Of a stretch of 64,000 nucleotides of DNA, positions 43,348-51,560 are shown piece by piece (within the stretch, counting starts at the first letter, position 1; every line of letters begins with the position of its first letter). The position numbers and the translations under genes are program-made. Location: positions 6,030,501 through 6,094,500 of the forward strand of contig NZ_CP012670.1 in the NCBI RefSeq assembly GCF_004135735.1, read 5' to 3'. The stretch is from Sorangium cellulosum. GTDB lineage: Bacteria; Myxococcota_A; Polyangia; Polyangiales; Polyangiaceae. The notes below the pieces were generated by a model, which saw only the letters and a list, made by a program, of their open reading frames with translations, was not told the DNA's origin and searched no databases.

Positions 43348-44580
43348 TCAAGGGTCGGCGGGGGGGTAGCCAGCCTCTTGCGTCATCTCCTGGATCCAGC
43401 GAGTGACCACCTGCACGCCCGTCGGGTCGACCTTGTTGGTCCCGATGCGCGGCATCTGCCCCTCGAAGCCGCGCATCTCCTGGCGGGCGACGAGCAGGCT
43501 GCGCGCCGGATCGCCGGGGCGGATGGCGTACCAGTGCGCGGGATCGGTGATCTCGAGCCCCTCGAACTTCGCGTTGTCGTCAGGGCGCTTGTTGACGCCG
43601 GTCCGGACGGCGTCCGTCGTCAGCACGCTGGCGAGGTCGTCCTTCTCCAGCCGCAAGAAGAGCCCCGTGTCCCGGGCCGGCGCGTCCACGGCCTCGTTGT
43701 GGCAGCTCACGCCGCAGTTCGCGTGCAGGTACCCGAGCGCCTGGCGCTCCACCTCGTTGCCCGGGATCGAGAGGGCGAGATCGCTCCCGCCCTCGATCAG
43801 CCCGAGCTCCACCAGCGACTCGCGCGTGAGCCCCTCGGCGCCAGGACCGAGCATGAACGCATCCCAGCCCAGGATGAAATCGGTGCGCCCCGAGTGGCAT
43901 TCCTTGCACTGATCGCGCGTCGGCACCGTGTGCCCGGTTCCGTAAAGGTCGGGCACGCCCTCGGCGTTCACCATCTGGATGGCCTCGCGCTCGTCCTCGG
44001 ACCACACGTAGCTCGTGTAAAGCCACCCGTCCTCGGTCTTGCGCAGCAGGCGCGTCTCCGCGAGGCGCATCGCGCCGTCCGCGCGCTGCACGCGGAACTC
44101 CTTCCAGAACTGCGTGCCCACCGGGTACATGAACGCGTCCGGATCGCTCGCGTCCACCTTCTGGCCCTTCGGGATCGACACGAAGCGTCGCTTCGCGGCG
44201 GCGTCACTCCAGAGCTCGATGGCAGGCTTGTATTCGAGGACGCCGCACGCGAGCTCGCGCTTGTCGAAGTCCCCGTAAAGCCCGGTGCAGCGCAGATTGA
44301 CCGGCAGCGCGCCGTCGTCCGGATTCTTGCAGTCCACGTCGGTGGGCATCACGAACTCCGCGCACCCCCCCGTGCCGTCCGGTGGCGCACCGCCGCCGCC
44401 GACGCCGCCAGCACCAGCGCCACCGCCGCCTGACCCGGGCACACCGCCCCCCGGCCCGGACGTGGCCTCCTGTGGCCCCGTGCCGTTCGCAGACGACCCA
44501 TCACCGCGGCCCGGATCACACGCGACCGAGACCAGCAGCGCGCAGCCAAGCCAACCTGTCCTCGCAAGGCGAGTCAACAT
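43348..44580 (-). CDS. c-type cytochrome lipoprotein, SO2930-like
   Basis: The product is 410 residues with a lipobox (LLVSVACDPG) and a Gly-rich linker. It carries a c-type haem motif CKECH near residue 226 and a second Cys-x3-Cys-His (CGVSCH) near 288. The surrounding sequence (YKPAIELWSDAAAKRRFVSI, then FWKEFRVQ and IQEMTQEAGYPP) matches the conserved envelope proteins annotated as SO2930-type dihaem cytochromes. It is probably an electron carrier for surface oxidations, and the adjacent PQQ-type dehydrogenase would be a logical donor. That link is inference. Confidence 0.78.
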   Translation of the reverse strand: MLTRLARTGWLGCALLVSVACDPGRGDGSSANGTGPQEATSGPGGGVPGSGGGGAGAGGVGGGGAPPDGTGGCAEFVMPTDVDCKNPDDGALPVNLRCTGLYGDFDKRELACGVLEYKPAIELWSDAAAKRRFVSIPKGQKVDASDPDAFMYPVGTQFWKEFRVQRADGAMRLAETRLLRKTEDGWLYTSYVWSEDEREAIQMVNAEGVPDLYGTGHTVPTRDQCKECHSGRTDFILGWDAFMLGPGAEGLTRESLVELGLIEGGSDLALSIPGNEVERQALGYLHANCGVSCHNEAVDAPARDTGLFLRLEKDDLASVLTTDAVRTGVNKRPDDNAKFEGLEITDPAHWYAIRPGDPARSLLVARQEMRGFEGQMPRIGTNKVDPTGVQVVTRWIQEMTQEAGYPPADP

Positions 44581-44812
44581 GCGCAGGAGACTACCACGAA
44601 GGCGCTCTCCACGGAACGCTCGACGACGGGGCGAATCGAGGCGGCGAGGCTCACCCGCAGCGCGTCGACCGCCGCATTACAGCCCGAGCCGATTGAGCGG
44701 CTGCTGGCGGCATTGCGACGGCGACCTCTCCAGCGCTGCCCGGTCCCGGGTTATCAGGCGGGCGAGCTCGGCGCGTGGTCCACGTCCTCGCGGACGTCGC
44801 GTGGCGCGATCC

Positions 44813-45814
44813 TCACGGACCGCAGCCGATGCGCTCGGTCCCGAGCGCGAGATCGTCGTACCACATCGTCTTGGCGCCGCCGTGGTACTTCTCGAACCCG
44901 AACTTGAAGAACTTGTAATCGTACGGGCCCCAGTCCGTGACGTGCAGCGCGTCCACCTCGGTGTCGTCCACGAACACGCGCACCTCCTTGCCGGGACCGT
45001 TGTAGTAGAACTCGAGGCAATACCAGGTGTTCGCGACGAGCTTCACGCCGCCGCTGCACTCGTACGTTCCGCCGTTCGAGAGCTTCTCGGCGTCGTCGCT
45101 CTTGCGGTTCAGCTCGAGCTGACACTGGTGCTCGCCGATGCGCACGTGCTCGCCGTCGTTGGGGTCGCCAGTGCCGCTCACCGCGGCGACATAGGTGTTG
45201 TGGCCGGACTGGATGTCGGTGTCGCTCTTGAGGTAGACCCTGCCCCAGAACTCGCCCGGCACGGGGACGGCGAGCATCTGGCTGAAGTCCGTGCCCGAGA
45301 CCTTGATCGAGCGCGTCCCGCTGTGGCCGGTGCTGTCCAGCGTGACGAACTCGCTCATCCGGTTGCGCAGGTACTCGGGGAAGAACTGGAGCTCGGAAGG
45401 CAGCGAGTCCACCTCGAAGTCGGAGCAGAAAATGCTCGCCGCGGCGCACCCGCCGGAGGCCATGCCGCCGCCGCTGCCGGTCGCCGGCCCCGCGCCGCTG
45501 GTGGTCGTGCTGCTCGTGGCGCCGGCGCCGCCGCCGGTCGCGCTGGTGGTCGGGTCACCGCCCGTCGCGCCGGTGGTCGCGCTGGTGGTCGCGCCGCCGC
45601 CCGTCGCGCCGGTGGTCGCGCTGGTGGCCGCGCCGCCGCCCGTCGCGCCGGTGGTCGCGCCGCTGCCCGAAGTGGTTGTCCCGGGATCCGCGGCCCCTCC
45701 GCCGCCGCTGCCGGAGGAGGCGTCGCCGTCGGAGCCGGGGTCATCGCCGCACGCGGCCACGGCCGCGAGCGCAAGCACAGCAAGCAAGGAGAAGGGACGA
45801 GTCGAGAAGGACAT
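44813..45814 (-). CDS. Lectin/polysaccharide-lyase-fold lipoprotein
   Basis: The product is 333 residues. ATG at 45,814 opens a signal peptide with a lipobox (LAAVAACGDD). A TTGATGGG(A)-type repeat linker follows, then a beta-sandwich domain: CSDFEVDSLPSELQFFPEYL, then GRVYLKSDTDI, WYCLEFYYNGPGKEVRVFVD and MWYDDLALGTERIGC. The pattern resembles Cip1-like or concanavalin-type polysaccharide-binding or lyase domains. Catalytic residues cannot be assigned. It is probably surface-displayed and glycan-binding. Confidence 0.6.
   Translation of the reverse strand: MSFSTRPFSLLAVLALAAVAACGDDPGSDGDASSGSGGGGAADPGTTTSGSGATTGATGGGAATSATTGATGGGATTSATTGATGGDPTTSATGGGAGATSSTTTSGAGPATGSGGGMASGGCAAASIFCSDFEVDSLPSELQFFPEYLRNRMSEFVTLDSTGHSGTRSIKVSGTDFSQMLAVPVPGEFWGRVYLKSDTDIQSGHNTYVAAVSGTGDPNDGEHVRIGEHQCQLELNRKSDDAEKLSNGGTYECSGGVKLVANTWYCLEFYYNGPGKEVRVFVDDTEVDALHVTDWGPYDYKFFKFGFEKYHGGAKTMWYDDLALGTERIGCGP
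45540..45656 (-). repeat. Three 39-bp tandem repeats in a linker
   Basis: Units at 45,540-45,578, 45,579-45,617 and 45,618-45,656 are nearly identical and encode 13-residue Thr/Gly repeats of the lipoprotein linker. Copy number may vary between strains by slippage. Confidence 0.8.
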
Positions 45815-45980
45815 GCTGAAGATCTCCTGGAAACGGGGCGCAGGATGAGCCCAAAGGATGCGAGCGACTCTACCAGTGAACTCCACGCATGTCAGGCATA
45901 ACCGGAGGAGCGGCCCCGAGAGGTCGGCGCCTCGCGGCCGCGCCCGGAGGTTTGTTGTAATGGCCAGTGGGAGATAGGGT

Positions 45981-46011
45981 GTCCCCGAACCCGGGAGGAC
46001 CCCGGGGGGAC
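45981..46011 (-). terminator. Hairpin after the biosynthetic gene run
   Basis: GTCCCC (45,981-45,986) and GGGGAC (46,006-46,011) enclose further pairing between CCCGGG and CCCCGGG segments. It lies 7 bp beyond the ATP-grasp stop on the minus strand. No U-tract. Confidence 0.4.
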
Positions 46012-46017
46012 GACGTA

Positions 46018-47253
46018 CTAGGCTCCGCGCGCGCCGTCCGGCGGCTCTCCGGGGCTCAGGACGAGCCGCACCGCGTCGCGGGCGCGCTCTGCCCGGAGGA
46101 GCGCTTCCTCGCGATCGGCGCCGACCGCGCCCGCCATCACACGCCGGTTCGGGTACGAAGGACGCGGGTCGACCCAGGCCCCTGGCGCGACGAACACCTC
46201 GACATACGCCACCCCGGGCATGCGGCGCGCCTCCTCGACCCCCTCGACGCGCTCGACGCGCCCTTCGCCCGGGGGCAGCGAGAAGCGCACCGCCGCCGCC
46301 CTCGGGAACCCCGGCTCCTCAGCGACCTCGGCGAGGACCGACTCGCCCAGCGCCTGCCGCACGACCAGCCCGATGTAGTCGACGTCCGTCGCCAGGCGCA
46401 CGAGCTCGGCGATCGAGTCGCCCCCGACCCGGGTGTGCGTCTCGATGAGCCGAGGGCCTTCCGCCGTGTACTTGAGCTCCGTGTGCGTCGGGCCGTCCTG
46501 GATCCCGAGCGCCGTGAGCGCCGCCCGGACATAGGCGCGGATCTCCGCGTCGCGCTGCGGGGAGATGGCCGCGGGCACGACATACCCCGTCTCGACGAAG
46601 CTCTCGTCGTCGTGCCAGAGCTTGCCGGTGACGGCCAGCACGCGGTGAACCCCCCCCTCGGAGAGCGCCTCGACGCTGTACTCCTCGCCCTCGAGGAAGC
46701 GCTCGACGACGTACCGCGGCGCGCCCGGGCGCGCGACGAGCTCCGCGTGGATCCGGCGCAGGTCGCGCTCCTCCCGCGCCTTGTGGATGGAGAGGCTCCC
46801 CTGCCCATCGATCGGCTTGATGATCAGCGGGAAGCCGACGCGGGCCGCGAACGCGAGGAGCCGATCGAGGCCCTCGACCAGCTCCGAGTCCACCTCCTCG
46901 AACCCGACCGCCTGGAGGTGGTCGCGCATGCGCCGCTTGTCGCGCGCGCGCGCGACGATCTCCGGCGCGTGGAGGAAGGGTCGCCCGAGCGCGCGCGCCA
47001 CGTGCGCGGCGGTGAGCTGCTCCTCGTCGTGCAGGCAGACGACGCGATCGAGCCGGTCGACGGCGTCGATCGCCGCAGCGCAGCCGGCGATCGCCTCGTC
47101 GCGCTCGTCGTCCTTCACGACGAGCACGCGCGCGTGCGCCGCGGCGAGGTCGGGCGCGGCCGCCCTGGAGCGCCGGACCACGTGCGTGACGCGGGCGCGC
47201 CGGAGGACCGCAGGGTGCATGGGGCGAGGGCCACCGATCAGGAGAATGTGCAT
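46018..47253 (-). CDS. ATP-grasp carboxylate-amine ligase
   Basis: The protein has 411 residues. An N-terminal pre-ATP-grasp fold (MHILLIGGPRPMHPAVL) is followed by the ATP-grasp core: ARDKRRMRDHLQAVGF, then FPLIIKPIDGQGSLSIHKAR with the ATP-binding Lys, RYVVERFLEGEEYSVEALSE, and the Mg-binding end HTELKYTAEGPRLIETHTRV with GGD. Such enzymes (dapdiamide/bacilysin-ligase type) form amide bonds between an acyl phosphate and an amine. Last gene of the minus-strand run, 6 bp after the MFS gene. It would couple the pathway's amino-acid-like product to another unit. Confidence 0.88.
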   Translation of the reverse strand: MHILLIGGPRPMHPAVLRRARVTHVVRRSRAAAPDLAAAHARVLVVKDDERDEAIAGCAAAIDAVDRLDRVVCLHDEEQLTAAHVARALGRPFLHAPEIVARARDKRRMRDHLQAVGFEEVDSELVEGLDRLLAFAARVGFPLIIKPIDGQGSLSIHKAREERDLRRIHAELVARPGAPRYVVERFLEGEEYSVEALSEGGVHRVLAVTGKLWHDDESFVETGYVVPAAISPQRDAEIRAYVRAALTALGIQDGPTHTELKYTAEGPRLIETHTRVGGDSIAELVRLATDVDYIGLVVRQALGESVLAEVAEEPGFPRAAAVRFSLPPGEGRVERVEGVEEARRMPGVAYVEVFVAPGAWVDPRPSYPNRRVMAGAVGADREEALLRAERARDAVRLVLSPGEPPDGARGA

Positions 47254-47259
47254 GGATCG

Positions 47260-48483
47260 TCACTCCGGGACAGGCCGGTCCTTGGGCGGACCGAAGGCGA
47301 GGAAGCCGGCCGCGAGGGCAGGGCCGAGCGCGAGGGCGACGTGAAACGGGAGCGCCGGCGCCCGCTCGTACAGGGACGTGCCCGCGAGCGGCGCCAGGAT
47401 GAACGCCGCCGAGCTGGCGGCGAAGTACGCCCCCAGGTAACGGCCGGGATCGTCGGCGGGCGCGAAGGCCGTCGCCGCGGCCGCCCCCGTCGGCAGCACG
47501 AGCATCTCCCCGAGCGTCCAGACGAGCACGAGGGCGGCGGCGCTCCAGAGCCCGTCGGACCACGGCGAGAGGCCGAAGCCGAGCGAGACGAGGAGCGCGC
47601 CCGCCGCGAGCACGCGGCGCGCGTCGAACCGCTCCGTCGCGTGCACCACCCACATCTCGGCCACGACGCACAGGAGCGCGTTCAGCGAGAGGAGCAGCCC
47701 GACGCTCCGCGTGTCGAGGCCGAGGCCGCCCTTCAGGAACAGCAGGTACGCGGCGTTGACCTGGAAGAAGATCATCATCACGACCGAGGAGACGAGCAGG
47801 AACGCGGTGAACCGCGCGTGCCGGTGCCAGGGCGCCGCGCGGCCGGTCGCGCCCCCGGGCGGCGCCGCCGCGACCGGGTCGCGCCCCGCGAGCGCGGCCA
47901 GGAGCCCGGCCGCGAGGAGGCACGTGGCGCCGTCGATGAGGAAGAGGAGCCGGAAATCCACGCCGGCCAGCGCCCCGCCGAGCGCGGGGCCGATCGACAT
48001 CCCGAGGTTCACGGCGGTGCGGTTCAGGGCGAAGGCGCGCCGCCGCATCGCGGGCTCGGTCCAGGCGGCGAGCGCGGCCGCGTTCGCCGGGCGGAAGACC
48101 TCCGTCGCGAAGCTGAGCAGCCCGAGCACCGCGAGGAGCGCGGGCGTGCTCGAGACGGACACGAGCAGGCCGAGGAGCAGGGCGCTCGCGGCCAGCGACG
48201 CGACCTGCACCCGGACCGCGCTGAAGCGGCGGAGCACGGCGCCGCCGAGGAGGTTGCCGGGGATCGCGCCGACGCCGTAGACCGCCAGCACCTGGCCGGC
48301 CTCGGCCGGGCTGTAGCCCCGCTGCTCCGTGAGGTACAGGACGAGGAACGGCACGACCATGGTCCCCGCCCGGTTGACGAGGACGACCGCCGCGAGCAGC
48401 CAGACGCGAAAGGAGAGGCCGCGGTACGGCGCGAGGTAGCGCCACCACCCGCGCGAGGCCGTGGCGGGCCGCTCGTCCGTCAT
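47260..48483 (-). CDS. MFS exporter
   Basis: The protein has 407 residues with about 12 hydrophobic segments. Major-facilitator features include VLYLTEQRGYSPAEAGQVLA, and LNRTAVNLGMSIGPALGGAL in the region after TM4-5, which resembles the motif typical of drug exporters (DHA1). The ATG overlaps the methyltransferase stop (ATGA), so the two are translationally coupled. Its place within the cluster suggests export of, and self-protection against, the product. Confidence 0.85.
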   Translation of the reverse strand: MTDERPATASRGWWRYLAPYRGLSFRVWLLAAVVLVNRAGTMVVPFLVLYLTEQRGYSPAEAGQVLAVYGVGAIPGNLLGGAVLRRFSAVRVQVASLAASALLLGLLVSVSSTPALLAVLGLLSFATEVFRPANAAALAAWTEPAMRRRAFALNRTAVNLGMSIGPALGGALAGVDFRLLFLIDGATCLLAAGLLAALAGRDPVAAAPPGGATGRAAPWHRHARFTAFLLVSSVVMMIFFQVNAAYLLFLKGGLGLDTRSVGLLLSLNALLCVVAEMWVVHATERFDARRVLAAGALLVSLGFGLSPWSDGLWSAAALVLVWTLGEMLVLPTGAAAATAFAPADDPGRYLGAYFAASSAAFILAPLAGTSLYERAPALPFHVALALGPALAAGFLAFGPPKDRPVPE

Positions 48484-49523
48484 GGGCCAGGCTTCGTCGC
48501 CACGAGCAGCGTGTGGTCGAGGTGGCGCGCGTCGTGCCGGCGCAGCTCCCCGAAGCCCGCGCCCTTCAGCCATCGCTCGTGCTGGGACGCCGGGTAGGCC
48601 ATCCCGTGCCCCGAGGCGACCGCGACGAAGTAGATCGAGGACTTCGCCGCCTGCAGCCCGCCCGACTCGTCGTCCGCGCAGGTGAGCGTCCACGCGAAGA
48701 GGCGGCCCCCGGGCGGCAGCCGCTCGCACGCCTTCGCGTAGAGGAACCGGACCCGCTCCTCCGCGAAGATCTCGACCACGTGCGACAGGAGGACGGCATC
48801 CCCCTCCGGCCACGGATCGCGGAACATGTCGGCCTCGACGCAGCGGATCCGGCGCTCGAGGCCGGCCTCCTCCACCCGCTTGCGCGCGATCGCGCAGACC
48901 GACGGGAGGTCGACGAGCGTGACCGTCAGCTCCGGGAAGCGCCGGCAGAGGCGCATCGCGTTCGTGCCGTCCCCGCCGCCGACGTCGACCAGCACGCGCG
49001 CCGCGGAGAGCTCCTCGGCCTCGATCATCCCCGGCGCGAGGCGGGTGTACGCCGCCATCGCGGTCTGGAACAGCCGCTCCGACGCGGGGTCCGCCGCGAG
49101 CCGCTGGTAGAGCGTGTCGCCAGGGCCGGGGAACGCGTCGAGCCCGGCGTTGCGACCCTGGCGGAGCGACTCGGCGAGCCGCTGGCAGCCGACCTGCTGG
49201 ACCTTCTGGTTGAAGGCGACGAACGACGCCATCGAGAGCGGCGCGTCGCTGCGCAGGTACGCCTCGGCGAGCGCGGTGTTCGCGTAAGCGCCGCTCCCGT
49301 CCCGCTGGACGGTGCCGGTCGCGCTGCAGGCGAGCAGGAGGACACGCGCGCCGTGGCGCGTGATATCGAGCCCGGCCGCGACGTCCTCGACCGTCGCCCC
49401 CGGGCGGCGAGAGAGGAAGTCGAAGAGCCCGAGCTCGCAGGCGGCGCCGAGCGCCGTGCTCTGCACCCACCCGTTCATCAGGCCGCAGAGCGCAGTCCAG
49501 TCCTGGGGAGAGATCGTGTCCAT
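48480..49523 (-). CDS. SAM-dependent O-methyltransferase (Methyltransf_2 type)
   Basis: The protein has 347 residues. The N-terminal dimerisation/winged-helix domain (ALGAACELGLFDFLSRRPGA) precedes the catalytic domain with the SAM loop VDVGGGDGTNAMRLCRRFPE, LVDLPSVCAIARKRV, and LSHVVEIFAEERVRFLYAKA. The usual catalytic His region has HVVEIF. This family methylates hydroxyl groups of aromatic or enol substrates in secondary metabolism. A phenol made by the KMO-like enzyme is a logical substrate (inference). It starts one base before the stop of the upstream fusion gene. Confidence 0.88.
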   Translation of the reverse strand: MDTISPQDWTALCGLMNGWVQSTALGAACELGLFDFLSRRPGATVEDVAAGLDITRHGARVLLLACSATGTVQRDGSGAYANTALAEAYLRSDAPLSMASFVAFNQKVQQVGCQRLAESLRQGRNAGLDAFPGPGDTLYQRLAADPASERLFQTAMAAYTRLAPGMIEAEELSAARVLVDVGGGDGTNAMRLCRRFPELTVTLVDLPSVCAIARKRVEEAGLERRIRCVEADMFRDPWPEGDAVLLSHVVEIFAEERVRFLYAKACERLPPGGRLFAWTLTCADDESGGLQAAKSSIYFVAVASGHGMAYPASQHERWLKGAGFGELRRHDARHLDHTLLVATKPGP

Positions 49524-51560
49524 CTAGAGCTCCTGTGCGCGGATCATCGCTGGATCGGAGAGCAGATCAAGGAAGCGCTGGTTCGCCTCGGGCCGCGCGA
49601 CCGAGATCCGGAGAGAGCCCGGGACCACGTGGCCCGCCTCGGCGACGCGGAGGTTCTCCCGCGCGAGCAGGGCGCGCATTCGCGCCGGATCGCGCGGCTG
49701 CACGAGGAGGAAGTTCGCCTCGGAGGGGTAGACCCGCGCGATCGCCGGGCTCGCCTCGAGCGCGGCGCGCATCCGCTCGCGCTCGCGCCGCACGGCGCGC
49801 CACGAGTCGACCACGGGGCCCATGTCGGCGAGCCGCGCGGCGACGGCCGCCTGCGCGGGTGACGAGAACCCGAACGGCACCTGGACCCGCTCGAGCGCGC
49901 GCACGATCGAGCGCTCGGCCAGCGTGATGCCGCACCGCGCCCCCGCGAGCCCGAACGCCTTCGAGAGCGTGCGCACGAGCACGAGGTTCGGGCGCGCGGC
50001 CAGCGCGCCCAGGTAGGACGGCCGCTCGCTGAACTCGACGTAGGCCTCGTCGAGGATCACGAGCCCCGGCGCGGCGGCGGCGAGCTCCAGCACCTGTTCA
50101 GGCGAGAGCCGGGAGCCGACGGGGTTGTTGGGATCGCACAGGAAGACGAGCTTCGGTCGGGCCCGCACCATGGCCGCGACGTCGAGCTCGTTCAGCGCGG
50201 GCCCGCGCAGCGGGACGGCGGCGACCTCGAGCCGGAGCAGCCGCGCCCAGTGGGCGTACGCCTCGAACGTGGGCGGCGTCGTGCAGACCACGTCGCCCGG
50301 CTCGGCGAAGGCGAGGAGGAGCAGCAGGACCGCGTCCACCCCCCCGCTCGTGAACAGGACGTTCTCCGCCGAGAGCCGCGGGAGCTCCGCGGCGCCCCGG
50401 GCGCGGTCGACCTCCGCCGTGATCTCGAGGTACCGCCGCTTCAGCTCGGGCTGGTCGACGTCCGGGTACCGCGCGCACCCCCCGAGCCACGCGTTCGTGT
50501 TGCTCGAGAGATCGATCTCGTCGAGGCGCGGGCGGCCCCGCTCGCGGAGCGGCCCCGGGATGGGCGCGGATCGGACCGTCGGGCGCGCGTGGCGCGACGG
50601 CTCGTCGTCGACCGGCGGGGGGCCGCCGAGCGACGCGAGCTCGCGCCGCGCGGCCTCGTCGCCGCTCCAGATCCAGTGATCGAGCGGGAGGAACAGGTCC
50701 GCGCCGAGCCTCCGCTTCCGGTCCACGCCGCCCCGGCCGAGGTGGACCCAGTCCATCCGGAGCCGCCGCGCCTCGTGGTAGAGGCGGTAGAAGGTGGAGA
50801 CGTACAGGTTCTTCCGGGCGGCCTCGTGGTCGCGCCGGATCGCCTGCGTCAGGTAGTAGATCCCGTCGCCCAGCGCGCTCACGAGCAGGAGCCCCGCCAC
50901 GACGATCTCCCCGCCGCGGCGCTCCGCCCGGAACACGAGGCGGATCCGCGGCGCGAGCTCCGACGCGAGCAGCCGCTCGAGCGACGCGCGGTTGTACGGG
51001 TTGTGCCCGCCGCCGTGCCGCCGCGCGTGCTCCTCGTGCAGCGCGACGAGCGCCTCGGCGTGCGCGCGGCGATCGCGGAGATCGCCCGCGCGCAGGAGCT
51101 CCCAGGTGAGCTCCGCCTCGCAGGCGCGCTCGCGCCGGCGCAGGTCGCGGAGCTGCCGCGCGCCGATGCGCGCCCGCAGGAGCTCGTCGACGTCCCCGGC
51201 GTCCATCAGCCGGACGACGCACTCGTGCCCCGCGGGCACGCGCGCGTACCCGGCCTCGCGGAGGGCCCTCGAGTCCTCGCCGCGCCGCACGTGCGGGACG
51301 AGGATCTGCGCGGCGCCGGCGGCGGCGGCGGCCTCGCCGAGGGCCCCGAGGAGCGCCGCGTCCGGCGCCGGGGTCGAGAAATTCAGCAGCGCGCCGGCGC
51401 CGAGGAGCGTCGGCAGCGCGAGGACGCGCGACGCCGCCGGCGGGATCGGGTAGACGCCGGCGACGTGGGGGAGGCGCGCCAGCTCGACCACGGGCCGGGG
51501 CGGCTCCAGGCCGCCGAGGAGCGCGTCCAGGAGCGCCTGGATGTCGCGGCGTGACCTCAT
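49524..51560 (-). CDS. FemAB/GNAT-like acyltransferase fused to PLP aminotransferase
   Basis: The protein has 678 residues in two domains. Residues 1 to about 305 resemble BioF2/FemAB-like GNAT proteins (YYLTQAIRRDHEAARKNLYV, then WVHLGRGGVDRKRRLGADLF). After a Pro-rich linker, about 340-678 is a histidinol-phosphate-aminotransferase-type PLP enzyme: EIDLSSNTNAWLGGCARYPD, FLCDPNNPVGSRL with Asn478/479, ILDEAYVEF with Asp504, and the Schiff-base lysine K534 in TLSKAFGLAGARCG. All PLP residues are present. The ATG overlaps the preceding stop (ATGA). The fusion suggests transamination or decarboxylation followed by acyl or aminoacyl transfer. The exact reaction is unknown. Confidence 0.85.
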   Translation of the reverse strand: MRSRRDIQALLDALLGGLEPPRPVVELARLPHVAGVYPIPPAASRVLALPTLLGAGALLNFSTPAPDAALLGALGEAAAAAGAAQILVPHVRRGEDSRALREAGYARVPAGHECVVRLMDAGDVDELLRARIGARQLRDLRRRERACEAELTWELLRAGDLRDRRAHAEALVALHEEHARRHGGGHNPYNRASLERLLASELAPRIRLVFRAERRGGEIVVAGLLLVSALGDGIYYLTQAIRRDHEAARKNLYVSTFYRLYHEARRLRMDWVHLGRGGVDRKRRLGADLFLPLDHWIWSGDEAARRELASLGGPPPVDDEPSRHARPTVRSAPIPGPLRERGRPRLDEIDLSSNTNAWLGGCARYPDVDQPELKRRYLEITAEVDRARGAAELPRLSAENVLFTSGGVDAVLLLLLAFAEPGDVVCTTPPTFEAYAHWARLLRLEVAAVPLRGPALNELDVAAMVRARPKLVFLCDPNNPVGSRLSPEQVLELAAAAPGLVILDEAYVEFSERPSYLGALAARPNLVLVRTLSKAFGLAGARCGITLAERSIVRALERVQVPFGFSSPAQAAVAARLADMGPVVDSWRAVRRERERMRAALEASPAIARVYPSEANFLLVQPRDPARMRALLARENLRVAEAGHVVPGSLRISVARPEANQRFLDLLSDPAMIRAQEL

